Positions 1 to 5,515 are shown, numbered from the stretch's first letter. The stretch is 6,779 nt of DNA from Comamonadaceae bacterium (GCA_947455875.1 CANGSD010000066.1:1-6779), one strand, 5' to 3'. Numbers and translations are program-made. Notes: a model not told the origin generated them from the letters alone.

Positions 1-233
1 ACACCGCGTTGCGCTTGCTGCGCCTCCAGCAATTCGGTTTTACGCAAGACCGGCAATTGGGCCAGTGCCTCACGGCTGTTGATGGCGCGCGCGTCCACGC
101 CGCGTAGGCGTTCGGCCTGAGCCGGCGTGCTGGCTTGGGCATGGGCCACATGATTTGAAAGTGCAGCCATCAAGGCGGCTTCGCGTTGCGCGGGATCGCG
201 TCGCTCCTGAGCGTCAAAGTTCGGTGCAGTCAT
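1..233 (-). CDS. Phenylacetate-CoA ligase (PaaK-like) family protein, N-terminal fragment (cut by window start)
   Basis: Seen: reading leftwards from an ATG at 233-231, an open frame of 77 codons runs off the window edge without a stop. The translation begins MTAPNFDAQERRDP and ends near LPVLRKTELLEAQQAQRG. Family knowledge: the N-terminus of PaaK-like adenylate-forming ligases has this pattern. A short helix follows an 'RDPxxREAAL' segment, then 'SREALAQLPVLRKTEL', which corresponds to the 'L..FP.T.K.DL' segment of PaaK. These enzymes activate an (aryl)acid with ATP to an acyl adenylate and then to a CoA thioester in the cytoplasm. The adenylation core motifs lie outside the window, so the substrate is unknown. 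The gene is transcribed divergently from the Crp/Fnr gene with 130 nt between the starts. The start is preceded by a G-rich TTGGGGG stretch that is only a modest ribosome-binding site. Alternatives are another adenylate-forming ligase of the same clan, or a degenerate copy whose rest cannot be seen. Confidence 0.78.
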   Translation of the reverse strand, partial: MTAPNFDAQERRDPAQREAALMAALSNHVAHAQASTPAQAERLRGVDARAINSREALAQLPVLRKTELLEAQQAQRG

Positions 234-363
234 GCCCCCAATCTACGAGGAGTGCGCTCCAAATATTGTCCGAGACTCACCAATTGGCTCGGTCGTCCCT
301 TCAGGGTTAACCCGAATCTGGCGGGGTGCAGAATGATCCGCTTAACCCACTCTTGCCTCCGAA
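234..363. promoter_or_regulatory. Divergent regulatory region between the PaaK-like ligase and the Crp/Fnr regulator
   Basis: This 130-nt space must hold the promoters for both divergent genes and is AT-richer than its surroundings. Visible symmetric elements are a near-palindrome GGAGTGCGCTCC (249-260), a perfect CCAATTGG (280-287) and a perfect GGGTTAACCC (304-313). A TTAACCC half-copy lies at 342-348. No convincing sigma-70 -35/-10 pair stands out on either strand. No good TGTGA-N6-TCACA or TTGAT-N4-ATCAA site was found by eye. That the palindromes are operators is inference. Confidence 0.6.
304..313. promoter_or_regulatory. Perfect 10-bp palindrome GGGTTAACCC, candidate operator
   Basis: Seen: GGGTTAACCC reads identically on both strands and lies 50 nt upstream of the regulator's GTG start. 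The right half, TTAACCC, occurs again at 342-348, 15 nt before that start. A symmetric site in the promoter space of a dimeric regulator gene is a plausible binding site, perhaps for autoregulation. A 10-bp palindrome can also arise by chance. Confidence 0.3.
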
Positions 364-1050
364 GTGAATTCCGACGCGCTACGCAGTTTCCTGGACGGTT
401 CGCCCTGGATGGCCGGTCTGACCCCGGAGCAGGCCGAGCGCGTCCAGCGCGAGACCCTGGTGCGTTCGTTCGAGCCTGGCGCCACGGTCTGCGCGCGCGG
501 CACCCCTTCGATGCACTGGATCGGTGTGGTTCAGGGCATGCTCAAGATCGAGACCATTACCGCCGGCGGCAAGAGCGCGAGCTTCATCGGCGTGCCCGCA
601 GGCTCGTGGGTGGGCGAAGGCGCGGTGATCAAGGGCGAGTTGCGCCCCTATGACGTGGTGGCGATTCGAGACAGCGTGGTCGCCTTCATGCCGCGCGCCA
701 CCTTCCTCGGCCTGATGCAGGAGAGCCACCCCTTCTCGGGCTGGCTGATCAACCAGCTCAATGCGCGTCTGGGCCATTTCATCGCGATGGTGCAAAGCCT
801 GCGCCTGAACGACACCAAGGCGCAGGTGGCCTACTGCCTGGCCAGCCTGTTCAACCCCGACCTCTATCCCGGCACCACGCGCCAGCTGGAGATCTCGCAA
901 GAGGAAATCGGGCGGCTGTCGGGCGTATCGCGCCAGATCGCCAACCGCGCGCTGCACGAAATGCAGGACGCGGGGATCTTGCGTATTGGGTATGGATCGA
1001 TCGAGGTGCTGGACCTGCCCGCCCTTTGGGCGATCGCAGGGGGCACTTGA
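364..1050 (+). CDS. Crp/Fnr-family transcriptional regulator
   Basis: A 228-residue protein with the Crp/Fnr two-domain layout. Residues ~20-115 form the cyclic-nucleotide-binding-like beta barrel (GLTPEQAERV..., VGEGAVIKGELRPYDVVAIRDSVVAFMP). A dimerisation helix follows at ~120-150, and a winged helix-turn-helix at ~172-217 carries ISQEEIGRLSGVSRQIANRAL, with the recognition helix near 188-200. The start is GTG at 364: an in-frame stop at 343-345 excludes anything earlier, and the N-terminus (ALRSFL.GSPWM) fits the family. The next in-frame ATG is at 409, which would remove 15 residues. No clear Shine-Dalgarno precedes the GTG. Only Cys43 and Cys158 are present, so the four-cysteine Fe-S sensor of FNR is absent. 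The phosphate-binding segment has Arg94 but then Pro-Tyr instead of the Arg-Ser/Thr pair of CRP, so cAMP binding is doubtful. It is divergent from the PaaK-like ligase and convergent with livF. Control of this locus is inferred from position only. Confidence 0.92.
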   Translation: MNSDALRSFLDGSPWMAGLTPEQAERVQRETLVRSFEPGATVCARGTPSMHWIGVVQGMLKIETITAGGKSASFIGVPAGSWVGEGAVIKGELRPYDVVAIRDSVVAFMPRATFLGLMQESHPFSGWLINQLNARLGHFIAMVQSLRLNDTKAQVAYCLASLFNPDLYPGTTRQLEISQEEIGRLSGVSRQIANRALHEMQDAGILRIGYGSIEVLDLPALWAIAGGT

Positions 1051-1054
1051 TCAG

Positions 1055-1077
1055 GGCTTGAGCGTAGGGCTCAGGCC
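1055..1077 (+). terminator. Weak stem-loop at the 3' end of the Crp/Fnr gene
   Basis: Seen: GGCTTGAGC (1055-1063) pairs with GCTCAGGCC (1069-1077) as a 9-bp stem with one G-U wobble in the plus-strand RNA, around a five-base loop. It sits in the 20-nt convergent gap and runs into the last codons of livF. There is no T-tract after it, so it is not a classical intrinsic terminator. It may only cap the plus-strand transcript. On the minus strand the wobble becomes an A-C mismatch. Confidence 0.3.
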
Positions 1078-1880
1078 AGCCAGCGCTTGCGGCGCTTGTA
1101 GCTCTTGACGTCCTTGAAGCTCTTGCGCTCGCCACCGCCGACGCCGAGGTAGAACTCCTTGACGTCCTCGTTGTTCGCAAGGTCAGAGGCCGGACCGTCC
1201 ATCACCACACGGCCGCTTTCCATGATGTAGCCGTAATTGGCATAGCGCAGCGCCATATTGGTGTTTTGCTCGGCGAGCAAAAAGGTGACCTTCTCTTTGG
1301 TGTTGAGGTCTTTCACGATCTCGAACACTTCTTCAACGATCTGCGGCGCCAGGCCCATCGAAGGTTCGTCGAGCAACACCAGCGAGGGGTTGGCCATGAG
1401 CGCGCGCCCGATGGCACACATCTGCTGCTCGCCGCCCGAGGTGTAGGCAGCCTGCGAAGTGCGGCGCGTCTTCAGGCGCGGAAAGTAGGTGTAGACCTTC
1501 TCGAGGTTGGCGGCGATCTCGCCCTTGTCCTTGCGGGTGTAGGAGCCCGTGAGCAGGTTTTCTTCGATGGTCAGGTGGGCAAAGCAATGACGGCCCTCCA
1601 TCACCTGCACCACGCCGCGCTGCACCAGGTCGGCGGGCGAGAGGTTCTCGATGCGCTCGCCGCGCAACTCGATGCTGCCCTTGGTCACTTCACCGCGCTC
1701 GCCTTTGAGCAGGTTGGACACCGCGCGCAGCGTCGTGGTCTTGCCCGCGCCGTTGCCACCCAGGATGGCGACGATGCCGCCTTGGGGAACCTGCAGGGAC
1801 ACGCCCTTGAGCACGAGGATCACGTGGTTGTAGATCACCTCGATGCCGTTGACGTTCAGGACGATGTTGGAGCTGGACAT
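1071..1880 (-). CDS. livF: LivF-type ABC transporter ATP-binding protein
   Basis: A 269-residue ATPase of the branched-chain amino acid-type (HAAT) importer family, acting at the inner face of the cytoplasmic membrane with the LivG partner. Motifs in order: Walker A GGNGAGKTT (41-49), Q-loop Gln92, signature TSGGE (147-151), Walker B LVLLDEP (167-173). In the family's 'AEQN' segment Gln205 stands where other ABC ATPases have the H-loop His, which is normal for LivF. I place the start at ATG 1880, although the frame stays open to 1997. The upstream part is non-conserved and would span hairpins, while AAAGAGAG lies four bases before this ATG. The protein ends in a strongly basic tail (KSYKRRKRWLA) beyond the usual ATPase fold. 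It is the last gene of the operon, 117 nt after the binding-protein gene. The symbol denotes the family; the substrate need not be leucine, isoleucine or valine. Confidence 0.94.
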   Translation of the reverse strand: MSSSNIVLNVNGIEVIYNHVILVLKGVSLQVPQGGIVAILGGNGAGKTTTLRAVSNLLKGERGEVTKGSIELRGERIENLSPADLVQRGVVQVMEGRHCFAHLTIEENLLTGSYTRKDKGEIAANLEKVYTYFPRLKTRRTSQAAYTSGGEQQMCAIGRALMANPSLVLLDEPSMGLAPQIVEEVFEIVKDLNTKEKVTFLLAEQNTNMALRYANYGYIMESGRVVMDGPASDLANNEDVKEFYLGVGGGERKSFKDVKSYKRRKRWLA

Positions 1881-1893
1881 GATTCTCTCTTTA

Positions 1894-1938
1894 CCAATCG
1901 AAAGGCGGGCTCTGAAACAAGCTGTGCCTTTCGATTGG
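1894..1938 (-). repeat. 13-bp perfect stem-loop directly upstream of the livF ribosome-binding site
   Basis: Seen: CCAATCGAAAGGC (1894-1906) and GCCTTTCGATTGG (1926-1938) are exact reverse complements separated by 19 nt. In the minus-strand mRNA the structure ends two nt before the livF AAAGAGAG Shine-Dalgarno and 14 nt before the ATG. It could affect ribosome loading or block exonucleases. It is too exact to be likely by chance in so short a space. Confidence 0.7.
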
Positions 1939-1956
1939 CGGCTGCCTAGCAGCCGC
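1938..1956 (-). repeat. 8-bp perfect stem-loop, middle of three in the gap before livF
   Basis: Seen: GCGGCTGC (1938-1945) and GCAGCCGC (1949-1956) form a perfect GC-rich stem with a three-base loop. It shares its outermost base, 1938, with the neighbouring 13-bp stem, so the two could stack or compete at that position. Confidence 0.6.
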
Positions 1957-1958
1957 TG

Positions 1959-1981
1959 CCCCTCCCGCTCGGCGGGAGGGG
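1959..1981 (-). terminator. 10-bp GC-rich stem-loop after the solute-binding-protein gene
   Basis: Seen: CCCCTCCCGC (1959-1968) pairs perfectly with GCGGGAGGGG (1972-1981) around a three-base loop. It begins 16 nt after the binding-protein stop codon on the minus strand. It has terminator-strength pairing but no following T-run, so full intrinsic termination is unlikely. Known precedent: 3' stem-loops after periplasmic binding-protein genes protect that part of the mRNA and raise its level over the downstream transporter genes. That role here is inferred. Confidence 0.55.
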
Positions 1982-1997
1982 TTGGGTAAGGTGCCAA

Positions 1998-3332
1998 TCA
2001 GGACTGGCAGTCAGACGGCGGGCGACGGGTCAGCTTCTTCTCGCCGGCGTACTTCTCGGCGGAACCGCGCACCATCGGGCGAATGATCTGATCATCCGCC
2101 TGCAGCCAGTCAGACGCCCAGGTGAACTTGGCGCCGTCCCAGGTATGCACACGGGCCCAGGCCGAACCCATGTGGTCGGCGCAGCTGGTCGAGACCGGAC
2201 GCATCACGTCCTTGAAGCCCAGCGCATCGAGCTTGGCCTGGGTCAGGTTCAGGTTCTCGTAGCCCCAGCGCGCTTGCTCGCCGGTCACGACCTTGCCCTT
2301 GCCAAATCGCTCCTGAGCGGCACGCACGCCTTCGGTGGCCAGCATCGCGCCCACCACGCCGCGCATGTACAGCACCTGACCGACTTCGTCGCGCGGACCG
2401 GTGCCCTGGTTCTTGTCATGAACCTTGGCCAGGATCTCCTTGACCACAGGGGCGTTGGGCTCAGCGCCATGCTGCATCATGACCGCGCTGTAGCCCTTGG
2501 CGGCTGCACCGATGTCACGCAGATCCGGCTCTGCACCGCTCCACCAGGTACCGAACATCTTCTCGCGCGGATAGCCGGTTGCGATGGCTTCCTTGATGGC
2601 CGTGGGGGTCATGACGCCCCAGGTCTGCATGACCACGAAGTCGGGACGCTGCTGACGCACTTGCAGCCAAACCGCCTTTTGCTCGACGCCAGGGGCCGGC
2701 ACAGGCAGCAGCTGCAGGGTGAAGCCGTGCATCTTCGAGCGCTCTTCGACGATGGGGAGCAGCTCTTTGCCGAACGGGCTGTCGTGGTAGACGACGGCGA
2801 TCTTCTTGCCACGCAGCTTGTCCCAGCCGCCTTCCTTCTTGGCAATGTGCTGCAGCACGGTGTCGCCAGCCACCCAGTAATGGCCAATCAGCGGGAAGTT
2901 CCACTTGAAGATGCCACCATCAGCGCTGTCGCTGCGGCCATAGCCCGAGGTGATCATGGGGATCTTGTCGGCGGGGATCTTCTCGGTCAGTGCGAAGGTG
3001 ATGCCGGTAGACAGCGGCTGGAACACCGTGGCGCCACCATGCTTGCCTTTGAGTCGCTCGTAGCACTCGACGCCGCGGTCGGTGGCATACGCCGTCTCGC
3101 ATTCTTCGACCAGCGTCTTCACACCGTTGATGCCGCCGCGAGCGTTGACCAGCTTCATGTAGTCGGCGTAGCCGTTGGCAAAGGGCGTGGCATTGGGCGC
3201 GACGGGACCGGTGCGGCCCGTCAGACTGGGAAAGAACTGCACCTTGTCCTGGGCAGATGCCGGCGCGGTGATCAGAGCGCCCGCAGCCGCTGCGACAAAC
3301 AGCGCTGCGCTTGCGATGGTCTTGAGTTTCAT
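1998..3332 (-). CDS. Periplasmic solute-binding protein of a HAAT-type ABC importer
   Basis: A 444-residue exported binding protein of the type-1 periplasmic fold (Leu/Ile/Val-binding-like, Peripla_BP_6). Residues 1-27 are a Sec signal peptide: a basic MKLK start, an Ala/Leu/Val core and an ASA end before Gln28. The mature protein contains typical family segments: GGINGVKTLVEE, the region around STGITFAL, YHDSPFGKE (~182-190) and a central hinge/second-lobe half. Cys78 and Cys90 are placed like the conserved N-lobe disulfide of this family. Cys384 and Cys442 could make a second one near the C-terminus. The protein is clearly longer than the ~350-370 residues of classical LivJ/LivK; the extra length lies mainly in the C-terminal third. 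ATG 3332 is preceded by GGAG with seven bases between. It would capture the substrate in the periplasm and deliver it to LivH/LivM. The flanking CoA ligases suggest an organic acid; this is inference. Confidence 0.93.
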   Translation of the reverse strand: MKLKTIASAALFVAAAAGALITAPASAQDKVQFFPSLTGRTGPVAPNATPFANGYADYMKLVNARGGINGVKTLVEECETAYATDRGVECYERLKGKHGGATVFQPLSTGITFALTEKIPADKIPMITSGYGRSDSADGGIFKWNFPLIGHYWVAGDTVLQHIAKKEGGWDKLRGKKIAVVYHDSPFGKELLPIVEERSKMHGFTLQLLPVPAPGVEQKAVWLQVRQQRPDFVVMQTWGVMTPTAIKEAIATGYPREKMFGTWWSGAEPDLRDIGAAAKGYSAVMMQHGAEPNAPVVKEILAKVHDKNQGTGPRDEVGQVLYMRGVVGAMLATEGVRAAQERFGKGKVVTGEQARWGYENLNLTQAKLDALGFKDVMRPVSTSCADHMGSAWARVHTWDGAKFTWASDWLQADDQIIRPMVRGSAEKYAGEKKLTRRPPSDCQS

Positions 3333-3354
3333 GCTTTGTCTCCGTAGATCGAAA

Positions 3355-3370
3355 AGCGCTCGTCAGCGCT
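3355..3370 (-). repeat. Short stem-loop in the leader of the solute-binding-protein gene
   Basis: Seen: AGCGCT at 3355-3360 and again at 3365-3370. Each copy is itself palindromic, so they pair as a 6-bp stem around four bases. It lies in the 79-nt livM/binding-protein gap, 11 nt upstream of the GGAG ribosome-binding site. A smaller GGCC/GGCC stem with an identical four-base loop lies at about 3383-3394. Either could be a processing or stability element; the evidence is modest. Confidence 0.35.
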
Positions 3371-3411
3371 GGGGGAACGATAGGCCCGTCGGCCGTTGGA
3401 ACTCGAACATG

Positions 3412-4488
3412 TCAATGCGGGAAGGGCCACAGGCGAAGCTTCTGCTTGCCAATCGACCACAGCTTGGCCAGGCCATGTGGCTCCACGATCAGGAACCAGA
3501 CGATCAGGGCGCCAAAAATCATCAGCTCGACGTGGGCCACCAGGGCGGTGCTAATGACGACGCCGACCAGGCTGCCCAGCGCCGGCAGGGCCTGGTTCAG
3601 GAAGATCGGTAGAACCACGATGAAGGCAGCACCGAAAAAGCTGCCCATGATCGATCCCAGGCCGCCGATGATCACCATGAACAGCAGCTGGAAGCTGCGA
3701 TCGATGGAGAAGGCGGCAGGCTCCCAGGAGCCGAGGTAGACGAAGGCCCAGAGGGCCCCGGCCACACCGACGATGAAGCTGCTCACGGCAAAAGCCGTGA
3801 GCTTGGCGTACATCGGTCGGATGCCGATGACGGCGGCAGCCACATCCATGTCGCGGATCGCCATCCACTCGCGTCCGATCGCGCTGCGAACCAGATTCTT
3901 GGCGAGCAAAGCGAAAACCGCGACGAAGGCCAGGCACAGCATGTACCGCTGTAGCGGCGACTCAATAGGCAGACCGAAGACATGCAGGTTGCTCACCGAG
4001 ACCGAACCGGACGACGAGTTGTTGGTGAACCAGGAAATCCGCAGGAACGTCCAGTCAACAAAAAACTGCGCCGCCAGGGTGGCCACGGCCAGGTACAGGC
4101 CCTTGATCCGCAGGCTGGGAATTCCAAACAGGACGCCGACTCCCGTGGCACACACGCCGCCCAGGAGGATGGCCAGCAACAGCGGCATGCCCTCGATACG
4201 GACAAGGAAGTTGTAGGCGGCGTACGCACCCACCGCCATGAACGCGCCCGTGCCCAGAGACACTTGGCCGCAATAGCCCACCAGGATGTTCAGACCGAGC
4301 GCCGCCAGCGAGAGGATCAGGAAAGGAATCAGGATGGCGCGGAATGTGTATTCGTCGGCCATCAGGGGCACGGCGATAAAGGCAAACGCCAGCAGCAGCA
4401 GAACGCCAATCCGGTCCTGTGCGATCGGAAAGATCTGCAGGTCGCTGCGGTAGGTGGTCTTGAACTGCCCGTTCTCTCGGTAAAACAT
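3412..4488 (-). CDS. livM: LivM-type ABC transporter permease
   Basis: A 358-residue integral membrane permease. Hydrophobic segments occur at roughly 27-43, 50-70, 78-96, 101-122, 128-143, 181-197, 228-252, 265-298, 302-318 and 321-336, so about nine to ten transmembrane helices. The family block NILVGYCGQVSLGTGAFMAVGAYA is at 67-90. The cytoplasmic EAA-like loop that contacts the ATPase is SAIGREWMAIRDMDVAAAVIGI (202-223). A conserved FMVIIGGLGSIMGSFFGA block lies at ~270-287. Length and order fit LivM, which pairs with LivH to form the pore. ATG 4488 follows GGAAAG with about nine bases between. The first 25 residues are polar and a little longer than in LivM proteins that begin directly with a helix. 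A perfect 9-bp inverted repeat lies within the coding sequence at 3781-3802. The symbol is family-level; the substrate is not established. Confidence 0.94.
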   Translation of the reverse strand: MFYRENGQFKTTYRSDLQIFPIAQDRIGVLLLLAFAFIAVPLMADEYTFRAILIPFLILSLAALGLNILVGYCGQVSLGTGAFMAVGAYAAYNFLVRIEGMPLLLAILLGGVCATGVGVLFGIPSLRIKGLYLAVATLAAQFFVDWTFLRISWFTNNSSSGSVSVSNLHVFGLPIESPLQRYMLCLAFVAVFALLAKNLVRSAIGREWMAIRDMDVAAAVIGIRPMYAKLTAFAVSSFIVGVAGALWAFVYLGSWEPAAFSIDRSFQLLFMVIIGGLGSIMGSFFGAAFIVVLPIFLNQALPALGSLVGVVISTALVAHVELMIFGALIVWFLIVEPHGLAKLWSIGKQKLRLWPFPH

Positions 4489-4535
4489 GCTCGTTTTCTT
4501 TCCAACAATCTTTTGGCTACGACCCGCTACGCTTA

Positions 4536-4552
4536 ACTTTGCTTCGCAAAGT
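4536..4552 (-). repeat. 7-bp perfect stem-loop in the livH-livM gap
   Basis: Seen: ACTTTGC (4536-4542) and GCAAAGT (4546-4552) form a perfect stem with a three-base loop (GAA in the mRNA). It lies 11 nt downstream, in the direction of transcription, of the larger hairpin over the livH stop. Nearby, GCTACG occurs twice (4516-4521 and 4526-4531). It may be part of a mobile intergenic repeat or an mRNA processing site; neither is shown. Confidence 0.45.
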
Positions 4553-4562
4553 GAGTCTGCGC

Positions 4563-4610
4563 CGAAAAATCATTGAGTGCGTATTTCATACGCGGTCAAT
4601 GATTTTTTCG
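4563..4610 (-). terminator. Long AT-rich hairpin overlapping the livH stop codon (candidate attenuator)
   Basis: Seen: CGAAAAATCATTGA (4563-4576) pairs with TCAATGATTTTTTCG (4596-4610), broken only by one extra T. Inside it, GCGTA/TACGC (4579-4583 and 4589-4593) forms a second stem with a five-base loop that contains most of the livH stop codon. Both strands carry a T-run in the descending arm, so the element resembles a bidirectional terminator. The GC-rich part is at the loop rather than next to the T-run, which is atypical. Partial termination or RNA processing before livM, the binding protein and livF is inferred. Confidence 0.5.
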
Positions 4611-5515
4611 CCGAACAGACCCTGCGGGCGCACCAGCAGCACCAGCAGCACCAGCACATAACCGAACCAGATTTCAATGCCGCCACCCAGGGCAGGGCCA
4701 AGGAACACTTCGGACAGCTTCTCACCGACACCGATGATCAAACCGCCAATGATGGCGCCGGGCACGCTGGTCAGACCGCCCAGAATCACCACGGGCAAGG
4801 CCTTGAGAGCCACCAGGCTCAGGGAAAACTGCACGCCCAGCTTGGAGCCCCAGATCATGCCGGCGACCAGGGCCACGAAGCCCGCCACACTCCAGACGAT
4901 CACCCAGATGCGTGAGAGCGGAATCCCGATGCTCTGGGCCGCCTGGTGGTCATCGGCCACCGCGCGCAACGCGCGCCCCGTGCTGGTGTATTGAAAGAAC
5001 AAGCTCAGTGAGATGACCAGTGACGCCGCGATGACGGCGGCATACAGATCTTCCTTGTTCACCAACACGCCGCCCTCAAACATGCTTTGCAGCAGGAAGA
5101 TCGGGTCCTTGGGCAGGCCAATATCGATCTTGTAGATCTCGCTGCCGAAGAGGGTCTGGCCAAAGCCGTCCAAGAAATAGGTGATGCCCAGCGTGGCCAT
5201 GAGCAAGGTGATGCCCTCCTGGTTCACCAACTTGCCCAGGACCAGACGCTCGATCAGCCAGGCAACCGCCACCATGAGCAGCATGGCGCCGACCATCGCG
5301 AGAAGGTTGCCCAGCACCTTGCTGTCCAGCCCCAGCAACTGGGGGAACCATTCGGAGAAACGGGCCATCGCCAGTGCGGCGAACAGCACCATCGCGCCCT
5401 GGGCGAAATTGAACACGCCCGAGGCCTTGTAAATGAGCACGAACCCCAGGGCGACCAGCGAATACAGCATGCCGGTCATCAGACCGCCCAGCGTTGTTTC
5501 TAGAAAGAATCCCAT
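4586..5515 (-). CDS. livH: LivH-type ABC transporter permease
   Basis: A 309-residue membrane permease, close to the usual LivH length. It starts with an amphipathic/hydrophobic helix and the family segment GMLYSLVALGFVLIYKASGVFNFAQG (15-40), where the 'NFAQG' block is highly typical. About eight transmembrane segments are visible, for example 12-29, 36-52, 68-88, 103-120, 156-174, 203-221, 235-262 and 282-296. The EAA-like ATPase-coupling loop is at ~178-199 (STGRALRAVADDHQAAQSIGI). ATG 5515 lies 14 nt after the livG stop, and GAAGGGG overlaps that stop about nine bases upstream, so translation is probably coupled. The last codons form one arm of a hairpin. With LivM it makes the translocation pore in the inner membrane. 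The symbol is family-level. Confidence 0.94.
   Translation of the reverse strand: MGFFLETTLGGLMTGMLYSLVALGFVLIYKASGVFNFAQGAMVLFAALAMARFSEWFPQLLGLDSKVLGNLLAMVGAMLLMVAVAWLIERLVLGKLVNQEGITLLMATLGITYFLDGFGQTLFGSEIYKIDIGLPKDPIFLLQSMFEGGVLVNKEDLYAAVIAASLVISLSLFFQYTSTGRALRAVADDHQAAQSIGIPLSRIWVIVWSVAGFVALVAGMIWGSKLGVQFSLSLVALKALPVVILGGLTSVPGAIIGGLIIGVGEKLSEVFLGPALGGGIEIWFGYVLVLLVLLVRPQGLFGEKIIDRV

Noticed and set aside
169..341. Possible classical CRP (TGTGA-N6-TCACA) or FNR (TTGAT-N4-ATCAA) box near the regulator
   Set aside because: The nearest candidate, TTGTC...TCACC around 266-281, has the wrong spacing and too many mismatches.
186..653. Plus-strand open frame (155 codons) overlapping the start of the Crp/Fnr gene
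   Set aside because: It is Arg-rich with no domain, and overlaps both the divergent ligase start and the clearly homologous regulator frame.
1257..1274. Gln in place of the H-loop His in LivF as a loss of catalysis
   Set aside because: The 'EQN' form is the standard state in the LivF family, so it is not a mutation.
1881..1997. N-terminal extension of LivF by 39 residues to an upstream ATG at 1997
   Set aside because: The extra sequence (MAPYPTPPAEREGQ...) is not LivF-like and is encoded by the three hairpins. ATG 1880 has a good AAAGAGAG site and begins the conserved fold.
2145..3347. Long plus-strand open frame (400 codons) opposite the binding-protein gene
   Set aside because: It is a mirror of the real gene in GC-rich DNA. 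The product is rich in His/Arg/Leu/Ala with no recognisable domain, and the opposite strand has a signal peptide and family motifs.
4961..4976. GCGCGC-AAC-GCGCGC inverted repeat inside livH
   Set aside because: It is explained by consecutive Arg-Ala codons in GC-rich coding sequence. The protein segment is the conserved EAA-like loop.
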